Part shown: one piece after another, positions 1 to 8,416 of the stretch
Layout of the letters: the number at the start of each line of letters is the position of its first letter
Position numbering within the stretch: position 1 is the stretch's first letter
Assembly (NCBI RefSeq): GCF_900102225.1
Contig: NZ_FNBF01000022.1
Span: forward strand, 1-37,406
Direction of reading: 5' to 3'
DNA: 37,406 nt
Source: Eubacterium pyruvativorans
GTDB lineage: Bacteria; Bacillota; Clostridia; Peptostreptococcales; Anaerovoracaceae
Made by a program: the position numbers and the translations under genes
Notes under the pieces: model-generated
Databases searched by the model: none
Told to the model about the DNA's origin: nothing
The model's input: the letters and a program-made list of their open reading frames with translations, nothing else

Positions 1-12
1 TATGAGAAAAAA

Positions 13-88
13 TGGTTGCGGAGGGAGGACTTGAACCTCCGGCCTCCGGGTTATGAGCCCGACGAGCTACCAACTGCTCTACCCCGCG
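13..88 (-). tRNA. initiator tRNA-fMet (CAT)
   Basis: Read on the minus strand this is a full cloverleaf with anticodon CAT. The first acceptor pair is a C1-A72 mismatch and the anticodon stem carries three consecutive G-C pairs below the loop; both are hallmarks of the bacterial initiator tRNA rather than elongator tRNA-Met. The CCA end is encoded (13-15). It is the last tRNA of a three-gene cluster, and a run of six T (minus strand) follows immediately, which may be part of the transcription stop. Confidence 0.95.
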
Positions 89-123
89 ATAATGAGATTG
101 TCCAGACCCAAGTAATCAGATCA

Positions 124-209
124 TGCCGGTGACCGGGGTCGAACCGGTACGGTCGATCAGGACCGCAGGATTTTAAGTCCTGTGCGTCTGCCAATTCCGC
201 CACACCGGC
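124..209 (-). tRNA. tRNA-Leu (TAA)
   Basis: An 86-nt cloverleaf on the minus strand with a long variable arm, as in class II tRNAs, and anticodon TAA in the loop CTTAAAA. The seven-base acceptor stem GCCGGTG/CACCGGC pairs perfectly and the discriminator base is A. Unlike its two neighbours, CCA is not encoded and must be added after transcription. It lies between tRNA-Asn and tRNA-fMet in one presumed transcript. Confidence 0.95.
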
Positions 210-220
210 AGGAAAAAAAT

Positions 221-295
221 TGGCTCCGAAGGTGGGGCTCGAACCCACAGCCTACCGGTTAACAGCCGGTTGCTCCACCATTGAGCTACTTCGGA
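221..295 (-). tRNA. tRNA-Asn (GTT)
   Basis: A 75-nt cloverleaf on the minus strand with anticodon GTT, acceptor stem TCCGAAG/CTTCGGA, discriminator G, and an encoded CCA (221-223). It is the first gene of the tRNA-Asn, tRNA-Leu, tRNA-fMet cluster and lies about 45 bases downstream of a consensus promoter. Confidence 0.95.
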
Positions 296-343
296 ATACA
301 ATCTTGTGTTTCCGGTACCTTCCGGATACCGACAACGTAGTTA

Positions 344-372
344 ATACTACATCATTTCATACACTCTGTCAA
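344..372 (-). promoter_or_regulatory. sigma-A-type promoter of the tRNA cluster
   Basis: On the minus strand a perfect -35 hexamer TTGACA (367-372) is followed by a 17-nt spacer and a -10 hexamer TAGTAT (344-349). The predicted start near 337 is about 40 bases before tRNA-Asn. The -10 element overlaps a short inverted repeat, GTAGT/ACTAC (338-351), whose meaning is unknown. The remaining stretch between 296 and 480 holds no gene. Confidence 0.75.
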
Positions 373-400
373 CGGTTTTTTTCGGAGAATGCTGCGATGG

Positions 401-463
401 GCCCGGGACGACGGATTTCGTCGGATTTCGTCGAATCTCATCACCCCCGTAATCCTCCCGGGC
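401..463 (-). other. inverted repeat downstream of the TPR gene, possible weak terminator
   Basis: Arms GCCCGGGA (401-408) and TCCCGGGC (456-463) could pair across a 47-nt loop. The loop holds a smaller hairpin, CGACG/CGTCG (409-423), and a tandem 10-bp repeat GATTTCGTCG at 414-423 and 424-433. There is no T-run after the outer stem on the minus strand, so an intrinsic terminator is not proven. The position, between the end of the long operon and the tRNA promoter, is where one would be expected. Confidence 0.3.
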
Positions 464-480
464 CAGGACCCAAAAATTCA

Positions 481-1521
481 TCAGGACAGTGTCTGCCCTC
501 TCTCCCGGCGCCGGAGCTCCCGGTCTTCCTCCTGATTCCGCCGCACCACGCCGATCTTCGCATGGTACTTCTCGGACTTTGCCTGTTCTCCTGCCGCCAG
601 ATACAGCTCTTCCAGCTGCTCCATGGCTTCCGTGTTACTCGGTGAATACTGCAGTACCCGGAGGAAACAGCGGATCGCCTGATCCCCGTCCCCCAGTCCC
701 CGGTACGCCGTCCCCAGATAGTACCAGAGGGGCCACCAGGTGTTGAAACGCTCATCTTCTTCGTAGCGGCTCAGGATCTCGATGCCGGACTCGAACCGGC
801 CGCTCAGAACACAGTTCGTTCCCTCCTCAATCTTCAGCGGTTCCTCCAGCTTCTCCTGCAGCTTGGCAACTTCCGCCCGCAGCTCCCCGTGTTCCGACAG
901 CCGCAGGAAGGAATCGAAGGTCAGCTTCGTCTTCATATATAGCCCCAGGTTCAGGTAGGCATACCCCAGATAGTAGTATCCCATGTCGTCCTCCGGCGCC
1001 ATCATAGTATACTGCTCGAAACACTTCAGCGCCTCCGCCTTGAACCGGCCGACGAAGTCTTCCTCCCGGTCCTCTGCGGAAGAATAGGCGTCATGACAGG
1101 CCCTGCCGTAACAGAACACCGCATCCGGGAAAGACGGGTCCACCAGAATCGCCGCCCGGAACAGAATGCAGGCGGACAGATAATCCTCCTTCTTCGCATA
1201 ATCCGCTCCCTGACTTACCAGCGGTTTGGCGAAATCCTTTCCGAACGTCTTCTCGATATAGGCCAGGTAATTGTCCCGGTACTGGAACGACGGGTCACAG
1301 CCGATGACAAAAGCCATATTCGAAGCCAGCATCAACGTAGACGCAGACCGGGATGCCAGGTCCTCCCGGTGAAACGGAACCGGAACGCCGGTCATGATCT
1401 CCTGAACCCCGGCCTTCTGAAGATAAGACGCCGAAAACTCATCGAAAATATAGTCCTTCAGCTTCGGTGTCAGATAATCCTTCAGCCTGTCCTGTTCCCG
1501 TAATTCCTGATTCAGTGCCAT
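481..1521 (-). CDS. tetratricopeptide-repeat protein of unknown function
   Basis: A 346-residue soluble protein with no signal peptide or membrane segment. Helical TPR-like units can be seen around residues 110-145, 165-210 and 245-315 (for example the stretch YYLGTAYRGLGDGDQAI, with the spacing of small residues typical of TPRs). Such proteins act as protein-interaction scaffolds; the partner cannot be told from sequence. The ATG is preceded by GGAG at good spacing. It is the last gene of the long minus-strand run, 19 bases after the radical SAM gene, so the two are probably co-transcribed. The N-terminal 100 residues are not recognised. Confidence 0.8.
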   Translation of the reverse strand: MALNQELREQDRLKDYLTPKLKDYIFDEFSASYLQKAGVQEIMTGVPVPFHREDLASRSASTLMLASNMAFVIGCDPSFQYRDNYLAYIEKTFGKDFAKPLVSQGADYAKKEDYLSACILFRAAILVDPSFPDAVFCYGRACHDAYSSAEDREEDFVGRFKAEALKCFEQYTMMAPEDDMGYYYLGYAYLNLGLYMKTKLTFDSFLRLSEHGELRAEVAKLQEKLEEPLKIEEGTNCVLSGRFESGIEILSRYEEDERFNTWWPLWYYLGTAYRGLGDGDQAIRCFLRVLQYSPSNTEAMEQLEELYLAAGEQAKSEKYHAKIGVVRRNQEEDRELRRRERGQTLS

Positions 1522-1540
1522 ATACTCTCCTTCGTTTTTG

Positions 1541-2413
1541 TCACAGCCGCCGGAGCCATTCCTCCTTCAGCATGCCCTGATGGTGCATGACGGTCTCCAG
1601 CTCCGCCAGCATCCGGTCCCGGTCCTCCGGCAGATTCCCCGCCAGGGAATAATAATTCGACGCATGGTTGCTGCGGAAGACCGTGGTCTTCGTCGGGTTG
1701 GCATTCTCCAGCATGAGATAGGTCTCGGCGATGACTTCCTCCGGGGACAAAAGCTCCATCTCGCCCCGTTCGATCTCCTGTGTAATCGGTGCCCGGGGAT
1801 CCAGCATCAGCGTCAGAAGCGCCGCATAGGACGCATTCATTTCGCTGATCATGGTTCCGGTCTGGATCGCATGATCCCGCCAGCCCGCCTTCCCGGCCAG
1901 TCCGCTGATAAATGTGACGGAAGCCTGAATACCGCTGGCTTCAATCCGCTGCACCGCTTCAATCAGCTCCGCCCGGGTGGAACCCTTGTTGACATGCCGG
2001 AGCACCTCGTCGCTGCCGGACTCCGCCCCGATATAGATCATTTTCACACCGTGCTCGAACAGCTCCCGGAGTTCGGCATCGGTCTTGTGCCGCACGTCGA
2101 TTGCGTTGCCATATACGTTCACCCGCCGGCATTCCGGGAACAGCGCCCGGATCCGGTCCAGGATCACCAGCAGCTTCCGGTTCGACAGGCAGAGGGCGTC
2201 CCCGTCACAGAGGAACATCTTCTCCACCCGGCGGTACCGCTTCCGGGCATCTTCCAGGTCTTCCAATACTTCTTCCACCGGCCGGACCCGGAACTGCTTG
2301 TCCTTGAACATACTGCAAAAAGTACAGCTGTTATGGGTACAGCCGATGGTCACCTGCACCAGCAGGCTCCACGCCTCGCTGGGCGGACGGTAAATATCTC
2401 CTTCGTAACGCAT
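1541..2413 (-). CDS. small radical SAM protein
   Basis: This 290-residue protein has a cysteine cluster C25-X4-C30-X2-C33, which would bind the [4Fe-4S] cluster that cleaves S-adenosylmethionine. The spacing is not the classical CX3CX2C. A SAM-contacting GAESGSDEVL segment follows near residues 150-160. It resembles a group of short stand-alone radical SAM proteins common in Clostridia whose N-terminus reads YEG-IYRPPSEA; their reaction is unknown. There is no second cysteine-rich (SPASM or TRAM) domain. Its ATG overlaps the argS stop codon by one base (TAATG), indicating translational coupling to argS. Family assignment is firm, substrate unknown. Confidence 0.85.
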   Translation of the reverse strand: MRYEGDIYRPPSEAWSLLVQVTIGCTHNSCTFCSMFKDKQFRVRPVEEVLEDLEDARKRYRRVEKMFLCDGDALCLSNRKLLVILDRIRALFPECRRVNVYGNAIDVRHKTDAELRELFEHGVKMIYIGAESGSDEVLRHVNKGSTRAELIEAVQRIEASGIQASVTFISGLAGKAGWRDHAIQTGTMISEMNASYAALLTLMLDPRAPITQEIERGEMELLSPEEVIAETYLMLENANPTKTTVFRSNHASNYYSLAGNLPEDRDRMLAELETVMHHQGMLKEEWLRRL

Positions 2414-4134
2414 TACATTCTCTCCGGTGCCTTAACGGCCAGCAGTGCCAGACCGTTCTTCAGGGTATTCTTTGCCGCAAGGGTCAGCGCCACTTTCGCA
2501 TTCTTCTCCGCCTCGTCATCCACCAGGATATGCTCATCGTGATAGAACTTGTTATACGCCTGGGCAACGTCGATGATGTGACGGGTCACAATGGACGGCT
2601 CGTATTTCTGTGCTGCCTCCTTCACCACCGCCGGGTACGCCTCGATCAGGCGAACCAGATCATAGGCGCTGTCCGAAGTCAGGTAGGAAAGATCCAGGGA
2701 TGCCGGATCGGAAGCCGCCTTCAGCGTTTCCTCTCCCGCCTTCCGGAGCACGCTGCAGCAGCGGGCGTGGGTGTACTGTACATACGGGCCGGTCTCCCCG
2801 TCGAAATTCAGAACCTGGTCCCACTTGAAGACATAGTCCTTGATCCGGCTGTTGGACAGTTCGTTGAACATGACAGCTCCGATGCCCACTTCCTTCGCCA
2901 CTTCGTCGATGCGGTCCTTCGGAGCGTCCGGATTCTTCTCCAGAATGATTTCCTTCGTTTTCTCCACGGCCTTGTTCAGCACGTCTTCCAGGAAGACCAC
3001 TCTTCCCTTCCGGGTGGACAGGGTGCCTTCCTCCAGTGCAACCATGCCGAACGGGACGTGGACGCAGTCTTTCGCCCATTCATATCCCATGAGCTCCAGC
3101 ACCTTGAACAGCTGGCGGAAGTACAGGGTCTGCTGGGAGGCGACGACGTAAATGTTCTTATAGAAATCGTAGTGTTCCTTCCGGTATACTGCGGTTGCGA
3201 TGTCCCGGGTGCAGTACAGGGAGGTGCCGTCGGATTTCTGAATCAGGGCCGGCGGCAGATCGAACTGGTCCAGATTCACCACCATGGCGCCCTGGGATTC
3301 CTTCAGCAGTCCCTTCTGCTTCAGATCCTCGATGTGGCGCGGCATCATGTCGGAATACATGCTCTCCCCGTCATACGCATCGAATTCAATACCCATCATG
3401 TCGTATACCCGGTTGAACTCCCGGAGGGACAGGTCGGAGAACCACTTCCAGAGACGGATCTCATCCTCCCCGCCGTGCTCCAGATCATAGAATGTTTTCC
3501 GGGCTTCCTCGTTCAGTTCCGGATCCTTCTCGGCTTCCACATGGAACTTCGTGTAGTAGCTCAGCAGGGTGCGGATCGGGTCTCTCTGCACATCCTCGTC
3601 ATTGCCCCAGTGACGGTAGGCGCAGATCATCTTTCCGAACTGAGTGCCGTAGTCCCCCAGATGGTTGGTGCGGACCACATTGTATCCCAGGGAATCGTAA
3701 ATCTTGTAAATCGAGTAGCCGATGACCGTGGTGCGGATATGGCCGATGTGGAACGGCTTCGCAATGTTCGGGGAGGAGAAATCGATGACAATGGTCTTTC
3801 CGTTTCCCTCGTCACTAAAGCCGAAATGCTCCGCATCCAGCGCCGCCTCCAGAGCCGGCCGGATCACCTGCTCCCGGGACATGAACATGTTCACATATGC
3901 GTTCACCTGTTCCACCTTGGCGAACATGCCGGCACCGCTGATCGCTTCCGCAATGTCTGCTGCGATCATCTGCGGTGCTTTCCGGTAGGTCTTCGCCAGA
4001 CGGAAGCACGGGAACGCATAATCTCCCATTTCCTTGTTCTGCGGAATTTCGATCATGCTGCGGATCTCCTCCCGGGAAAGTCCCTCCACATGCTCTGCGA
4101 TCAGCGCTGCGATATCACCCTTGAAATCTGCCAT
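2413..4134 (-). CDS. argS: arginyl-tRNA synthetase
   Basis: A 573-residue class I aminoacyl-tRNA synthetase that charges tRNA-Arg in the cytosol. The N-terminal Add-1-like domain (about 1-90) precedes the catalytic core with the HIGH motif at residues 129-132 (AKPFHIGHIRTT). As in many ArgRS proteins the canonical KMSKS is missing; a degenerate STRKGRV loop sits at about the expected place (near 385). The all-helical anticodon-binding domain closes the protein and ends KAPERM. The start ATG has AAGGAG nine bases upstream. It lies 56 bases after the DUF523 gene in the same direction and its stop overlaps the radical SAM start. Confidence 0.96.
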   Translation of the reverse strand: MADFKGDIAALIAEHVEGLSREEIRSMIEIPQNKEMGDYAFPCFRLAKTYRKAPQMIAADIAEAISGAGMFAKVEQVNAYVNMFMSREQVIRPALEAALDAEHFGFSDEGNGKTIVIDFSSPNIAKPFHIGHIRTTVIGYSIYKIYDSLGYNVVRTNHLGDYGTQFGKMICAYRHWGNDEDVQRDPIRTLLSYYTKFHVEAEKDPELNEEARKTFYDLEHGGEDEIRLWKWFSDLSLREFNRVYDMMGIEFDAYDGESMYSDMMPRHIEDLKQKGLLKESQGAMVVNLDQFDLPPALIQKSDGTSLYCTRDIATAVYRKEHYDFYKNIYVVASQQTLYFRQLFKVLELMGYEWAKDCVHVPFGMVALEEGTLSTRKGRVVFLEDVLNKAVEKTKEIILEKNPDAPKDRIDEVAKEVGIGAVMFNELSNSRIKDYVFKWDQVLNFDGETGPYVQYTHARCCSVLRKAGEETLKAASDPASLDLSYLTSDSAYDLVRLIEAYPAVVKEAAQKYEPSIVTRHIIDVAQAYNKFYHDEHILVDDEAEKNAKVALTLAAKNTLKNGLALLAVKAPERM

Positions 4135-4190
4135 TCTTCATTCTCCTTCTGTCTGTAACTCTGTCACTTCAGTTCCTGTATTCTCTATTT

Positions 4191-4649
4191 CTATTTCTGT
4201 TCCTGTCCGTCGCTCCGGTCCAGATCCTCCTCTGTGCAGACCGGCACACCGATCTCCAGGAGCATCTTCACGAAACAGCCGTCTCCCGGAACGGTCTGTC
4301 CCGTGAAACTGCCGTCATAGATTTCCCGGACACCGCAGGACGGGCTCCTGGCCTTCAGGATCGCACCTTCCAGCGGTTCCCGCATCTCCCGGGCGGCCTC
4401 CCGCACCCTTTCCATGGATATTTCCGCACCCCGGAGGAACGCTTCGGTGAGATCCTGCCCGCTCCGGTCCAGAATTCTGCCTTCCTTCCACTCCGCCGGC
4501 TCCCGGGGAACCGGCAGAGCCGCCGCAGTCTCCGGACAGACCACCACATGAGGGTGCTTCGACGCAAAACGACACACCGCCTCATTCCGGTTATCGCCGC
4601 CGTTATACTTACAATGATTGCCTAACAGGCATCCGCTGATAATATACAT
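4191..4649 (-). CDS. DUF523 family protein
   Basis: A 152-residue protein with all the conserved DUF523 blocks: an N-terminal SGCLLGNHCKYNG, a central VVCPETAA followed by PVPREPAE, then AILKARSPSCG and IYDGSFTGQTVPGDG. Several cysteines (C7, C13, one in CPE, one in PSCG) are conserved in the family and could bind a metal or be redox active, but no activity is established to my knowledge. It sits 21 bases downstream of mutS2 and upstream of argS. The upstream GGAAA is a weak ribosome-binding site. Confidence 0.85.
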   Translation of the reverse strand: MYIISGCLLGNHCKYNGGDNRNEAVCRFASKHPHVVVCPETAAALPVPREPAEWKEGRILDRSGQDLTEAFLRGAEISMERVREAAREMREPLEGAILKARSPSCGVREIYDGSFTGQTVPGDGCFVKMLLEIGVPVCTEEDLDRSDGQEQK

Positions 4650-4670
4650 AGTTTCCGGTCTTCTTCCTGC

Positions 4671-7061
4671 CTACTCCCGCTTCAACGTCACAACGGTGAC
4701 ACCTTCACCGCCTTCATTATATGCGCCGGGCCGGAACGCCGCAACATGCTTGTTGGTCTTCAGATTCTTCCGGATCTCCGCCTTCAGCACGCCGGTGCCC
4801 CGTCCGTGGATGAGGGTGACCTCCCGGAGGCCCCCCAGATACGCATCGTCCAGATACTTCTCCACATCCATTCTGGCGTCATCTCCGTTCTCTCCCCGCA
4901 CATCCAGCGTGGATTTCACGTTCATGGCCTTCCGGCGGATGGAGCCGCCCGCACTCCTGCGGGCAGAAACGGTCTTCTTCCGGTTGGCCTGCTTCGACCC
5001 GTCGTTCAGCAGCATGACATCCCCGGCCTTCACCTTCATCTTCAGAATGCCGACCTGTACCTGCATTTCGCCATCTCCGTCCGGCAGAGACAGAATCGTG
5101 CCGTTCTGGTTGAGGGACAAAACCCGGACGGTATCCCCGGCCGCCAGCTGGGAGATATCCACCGGTTCGCTGTTCACCCGTTTTACGATGTGCTCCGCAT
5201 ATTTTTCTTCCTTCTCCCGGAGTTTCCGACTGGATCTGGCCATTTCCCGGTTCCGCTCCCCCAGATTCCGGTTCTTCTGAATCCGGTTGAGATCCCGCTG
5301 CACCTCCCGGGCCGTCTGCCGGGCGTCCTTCAGAATCATCCGGGCTTCCCGCTTCGCCTCCCGGAGAATCTGCTCCTTCTCCTTCTCCAGCCTCGCCTTC
5401 TCGACGTCGAACTGCTCCTTCTCCTGCCGCATGGAAGCGTTCACGGCTTCCGCCTCACCCCGCTCCCGGGCTGCCGCCATCCGGTCTTCACTGATCTCTG
5501 AGATCAGATCTTCGAATTCCGCATCCCCCCGTTCGATGAGTTCATCCGCCCGCTGAATGATCCGGCGGGGAAGACCCAGCTTCTTCGAGATCTCGAAAGC
5601 ATTGGATTTTCCCGGGATTCCCATCATGAGCCGGTAGGTCGGACTCAGGGTTTCCACATCGAACTCCATGGAGGCATTCTCCACCTGATCGGCGGAAAGG
5701 GCGTATTTCTTCACCTCGTTATAGTGAGTCGTGGCGCAGATCCAGGCTCCCCGGGCCTTCAGTTCCTCCAGAACCGAAATCGCCAGGGCGGCGCCTTCCG
5801 TCGGATCCGTTCCGCCTCCCAGCTCATCCAGCAGCACCAGCGTCCGGTCGTCCGCCTTCCGGACGATGAACACGATGTTCTTCATGTGGGAGGAGAAGGT
5901 GGACAGATTCTGTTCAATGCTCTGCTCATCCCCGATATCTGCGAAGATATACTGGTACACCGGAACACGGCTCTCGGAGGATGCGGGAATCCGCAGCCCC
6001 GCCTGGGCCATCAGAGACAGCAGTCCCATGGTCTTCAGCGTCAGCGTCTTGCCGCCGGTATTCGGTCCTGTGATCACCAGCGTGTGGTAATCCCGGCCCA
6101 GAGAGACCGTGATCGGCACCGCCTTCTTCGGGTCCAGCAGCGGATGCCGGGCATCCTTCAGTTCCAGCACGTGCTGATCATCCAGTTTCGGCTCCTCCGC
6201 ATCCATGCGCTGGGAAAGTTTCCCCTTCGCCATGATGAAATCCAGTTCCGTCAGCAGCTCCTGGTTATTGTTCAGGTCGTGAAACGCTTCACTGACCCCG
6301 GCCGAAAGCTCCGCCAGAATCCGGGCCATCTCTTCCTTCTCCTGGGACTCCAGTTCCCGGAGATGGTTATTCATGTCAATGATGACCTGCGGTTCGATGA
6401 ACAGGGTGCCGCCGCCCCGGGAAGTGTCATGAACAATGCCCGGAAACTTCCCCTTGTGTTCACTCTTCACCGGAATCACATACCGGCCGTCCCGCATGGT
6501 CACAATGGAGTCCTGGAGATAAGAACTGTTGGTCTGACTGGAAACCATCCGCTCCAGCCGGGACCGCACTGCCTCATTCTCCAGCACGATGCTGCGCCGG
6601 ATCCGGGACAGCTCCCGGGAAGCATTGTCCGCCATCTCATCCTCTGTCAGGATGCAGCGCTCGATCTCCCCTGTTAGCTTTTCGTGGGGCACCAGAAGAT
6701 CCGTCAGTGCCCGGATACGAGGCAGTTCCGGCAGATCCCCCTTCATGAATGTCTTCGTCCGCTCCGCAATCTTCAGATCCTGCTTCACTTCCAGCAATTC
6801 CTTCATGCTCAGGGTTCCGCCCTTTCGCGCCAGACTCACCGGCCGTCGGATGTCCCGGACCCCTGCCGTCGGAAGCGGTCCCTTATGGACAATAAGGTCA
6901 ACCGCTTCCGTGGTTGACCTTAGGTTCTCCGATATTTCTCTGGGATCAGCGGACGGTTCCAGCTTTCCGGCCATTTCAGCGGACAGTTCCGAACCGGTCT
7001 CGTTCACCAGCATTTCGATTATTCTGTTGTATTCCAGTATTTCCAGTGCTTTCTTGTTCAT
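4671..7061 (-). CDS. mutS2: MutS2 family ATPase with Smr domain
   Basis: A 796-residue MutS paralogue without the mismatch-binding domain of MutS. The core and clamp helices (about 1-290) lead into the ABC-type ATPase with Walker A GPNTGGKT at 332-339 and a LDELGGGTDPTEGAA Walker B/D-loop region near 410-430. A long charged coiled coil follows (about 510-640). A C-terminal Smr nuclease-like domain starts with LDVRGENGDD and includes HGRGTGVL (about 720-796). In Bacillus subtilis this family (RqcU) splits collided ribosomes for rescue; in Helicobacter it limits recombination. The ATG at 7061 has only a weak upstream GGAA. The gene follows zapA by 17 bases. Confidence 0.95.
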   Translation of the reverse strand: MNKKALEILEYNRIIEMLVNETGSELSAEMAGKLEPSADPREISENLRSTTEAVDLIVHKGPLPTAGVRDIRRPVSLARKGGTLSMKELLEVKQDLKIAERTKTFMKGDLPELPRIRALTDLLVPHEKLTGEIERCILTEDEMADNASRELSRIRRSIVLENEAVRSRLERMVSSQTNSSYLQDSIVTMRDGRYVIPVKSEHKGKFPGIVHDTSRGGGTLFIEPQVIIDMNNHLRELESQEKEEMARILAELSAGVSEAFHDLNNNQELLTELDFIMAKGKLSQRMDAEEPKLDDQHVLELKDARHPLLDPKKAVPITVSLGRDYHTLVITGPNTGGKTLTLKTMGLLSLMAQAGLRIPASSESRVPVYQYIFADIGDEQSIEQNLSTFSSHMKNIVFIVRKADDRTLVLLDELGGGTDPTEGAALAISVLEELKARGAWICATTHYNEVKKYALSADQVENASMEFDVETLSPTYRLMMGIPGKSNAFEISKKLGLPRRIIQRADELIERGDAEFEDLISEISEDRMAAARERGEAEAVNASMRQEKEQFDVEKARLEKEKEQILREAKREARMILKDARQTAREVQRDLNRIQKNRNLGERNREMARSSRKLREKEEKYAEHIVKRVNSEPVDISQLAAGDTVRVLSLNQNGTILSLPDGDGEMQVQVGILKMKVKAGDVMLLNDGSKQANRKKTVSARRSAGGSIRRKAMNVKSTLDVRGENGDDARMDVEKYLDDAYLGGLREVTLIHGRGTGVLKAEIRKNLKTNKHVAAFRPGAYNEGGEGVTVVTLKRE

Positions 7062-7078
7062 GGGTTCCGTATTTCCCG

Positions 7079-7531
7079 CTACTTGTTCAATTTCTCCAGT
7101 TCACTCTTCAGCTGGATATTCTCCATCTGCAGGTCGAAAACCGAGTTTTCGTACTCGGTACACCGCTTCTCCAGATCAGCGTACTTCCCGTGCTCCTCAC
7201 TCTGCTCCTTCTGCAATTTCTCCGCCAGCTCCTTCGCCTGAATATAGGACTTCTTCGATTCCTCCAGCATTTTCACATAATGCGCATTGTCCCGCTCTGT
7301 CTGCTTATTCGCAATCCGCAGGCTTTCGATCTGGCTCAGGGAATCGAAATACTCCTCTGCAATATTCAGCGCTGTCAGTGTGGGCACAGAACCGGTCTGT
7401 CCTGTCAGCTTCGAGATCAGCCGCATCTTGTTATCAACATACTGTGCGATCTTCAGGATTTCATCTTCCGGCTTGTCTCCGGAAATATTGTATTCCTGAC
7501 CGAAAATCTTAACCTTCACGCTATCCCCCAT
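7079..7531 (-). CDS. zapA: cell division protein ZapA
   Basis: A 150-residue protein whose N-terminal 60 residues (VKVKIFGQEYNISG, then a helix with the IAQYVDNKM motif) match ZapA, which cross-links FtsZ filaments in the Z-ring. A long charged coiled coil makes up the C-terminal half and is extended compared with the roughly 90-110 residues usual for ZapA. I chose the ATG at 7531 because it matches the family N-terminus; an in-frame GTG six codons upstream (7549) is possible, and neither has a clear ribosome-binding site. Placement beside ftsZ's operon, directly upstream of mutS2, is common in Firmicutes. Confidence 0.88.
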   Translation of the reverse strand: MGDSVKVKIFGQEYNISGDKPEDEILKIAQYVDNKMRLISKLTGQTGSVPTLTALNIAEEYFDSLSQIESLRIANKQTERDNAHYVKMLEESKKSYIQAKELAEKLQKEQSEEHGKYADLEKRCTEYENSVFDLQMENIQLKSELEKLNK

Positions 7532-7559
7532 TACTGTGCCGTTACGCACTCTGCCGCTG

Positions 7560-8351
7560 CTATTTCCGAACCGCTTCGTACATCAGAATCCCCGCCGCCA
7601 CAGAAGCATTCAGAGATTCCAGCTGCCCTCCCATGGGAATCGAAACCCGGAGGTCGGCGGCTTCGATCAGCTCCGGATCACAGCCGTTGCCTTCATTCCC
7701 GATCACCAGGGCGATATCCCGGGACAGATCCGCCTCATAGTACTGCAGATGATCCCGGATACTGGTCACCGCCAGCTTCTTTCCGCAGCCTCTGACCAGT
7801 TCCGCCATCTCTTTCCATGTATCCGTCATCAGAATCGGCATCCGGAAAATCGCTCCCGCAGCGGCCCGGACCACTTTCGGCGAAAACACATCCGCCGTTC
7901 CGCGGATCACCAGCACCGCCTCATATCCGGCACCCTCCGCTGTGCGGATGATTGTCCCAATATTTCCCGGATCCTGCAGCCGGTCCAGCACTACCAGATT
8001 GCCTCCCGGCCGGTCGAGGGCGGACAGACTCTCCCCGGCCTGATCCGGTTTCCGGATCACCGCCAGGATCCCCTGACTGGACTCCGTGGGCGCCGCCGCA
8101 TCGAACAGTTTCCCGTCGAACACATAGACGGATCCCGCCGGAAATTCCTCCAGCGCCTCGCTGAGGAAGCCGGATCCTTCCCGCATCACCAGATCCAGAA
8201 TGTCCGCATGCTGCCGGATCGCCTCCCGCACCAGGTTTTCCCCTTCCACCAGATACCGGCCCTCCCGGTCCCGGTACTTCTTCTGGTGCAGCCGGAGAAT
8301 ATCTGTGTATACGCGATTATTCTTCGAGGTGACTCTGATGATCCGTCCCAT
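7560..8351 (-). CDS. SpoU/TrmH-family RNA 2'-O-methyltransferase
   Basis: A 263-residue SPOUT methyltransferase predicted to methylate a ribose 2'-OH in rRNA or tRNA using S-adenosylmethionine bound in a trefoil knot. An N-terminal L30e-like substrate-binding domain (about 1-95, with RYLVEGENLVREAI) precedes the SpoU core. Motif 1 reads LDRLQDPGNIGTIIRTAE, motif 2 includes IGNEGNG, and motif 3 is IPMGGQLESLNASVAAGI near the C-terminus. The ATG at 8351 has GGGAG upstream; a GTG at 8387 is in frame but less likely. The target base cannot be inferred. It is in the interval between ftsZ and zapA and reads in the same direction. Confidence 0.9.
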   Translation of the reverse strand: MGRIIRVTSKNNRVYTDILRLHQKKYRDREGRYLVEGENLVREAIRQHADILDLVMREGSGFLSEALEEFPAGSVYVFDGKLFDAAAPTESSQGILAVIRKPDQAGESLSALDRPGGNLVVLDRLQDPGNIGTIIRTAEGAGYEAVLVIRGTADVFSPKVVRAAAGAIFRMPILMTDTWKEMAELVRGCGKKLAVTSIRDHLQYYEADLSRDIALVIGNEGNGCDPELIEAADLRVSIPMGGQLESLNASVAAGILMYEAVRK

Positions 8352-8416
8352 CCGTATCTGTCTCCCGTAAATATAGAAGCCGGTCACTTCCGGCCGGCTT
8401 CATCCTCTGTTCTCGA

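Noticed and set aside
220-645. Plus-strand open frame across tRNA-Asn and the end of the TPR gene
   Set aside because: It runs through a tRNA gene and opposite a real coding region, and has no ribosome-binding site or domain.
2530-4158. Long plus-strand open frame (542 codons) opposite argS
   Set aside because: It is the antisense shadow of a complete, well-supported argS; composition is His/Arg/Val-rich with no motif, typical of the reverse frame of GC-rich genes.
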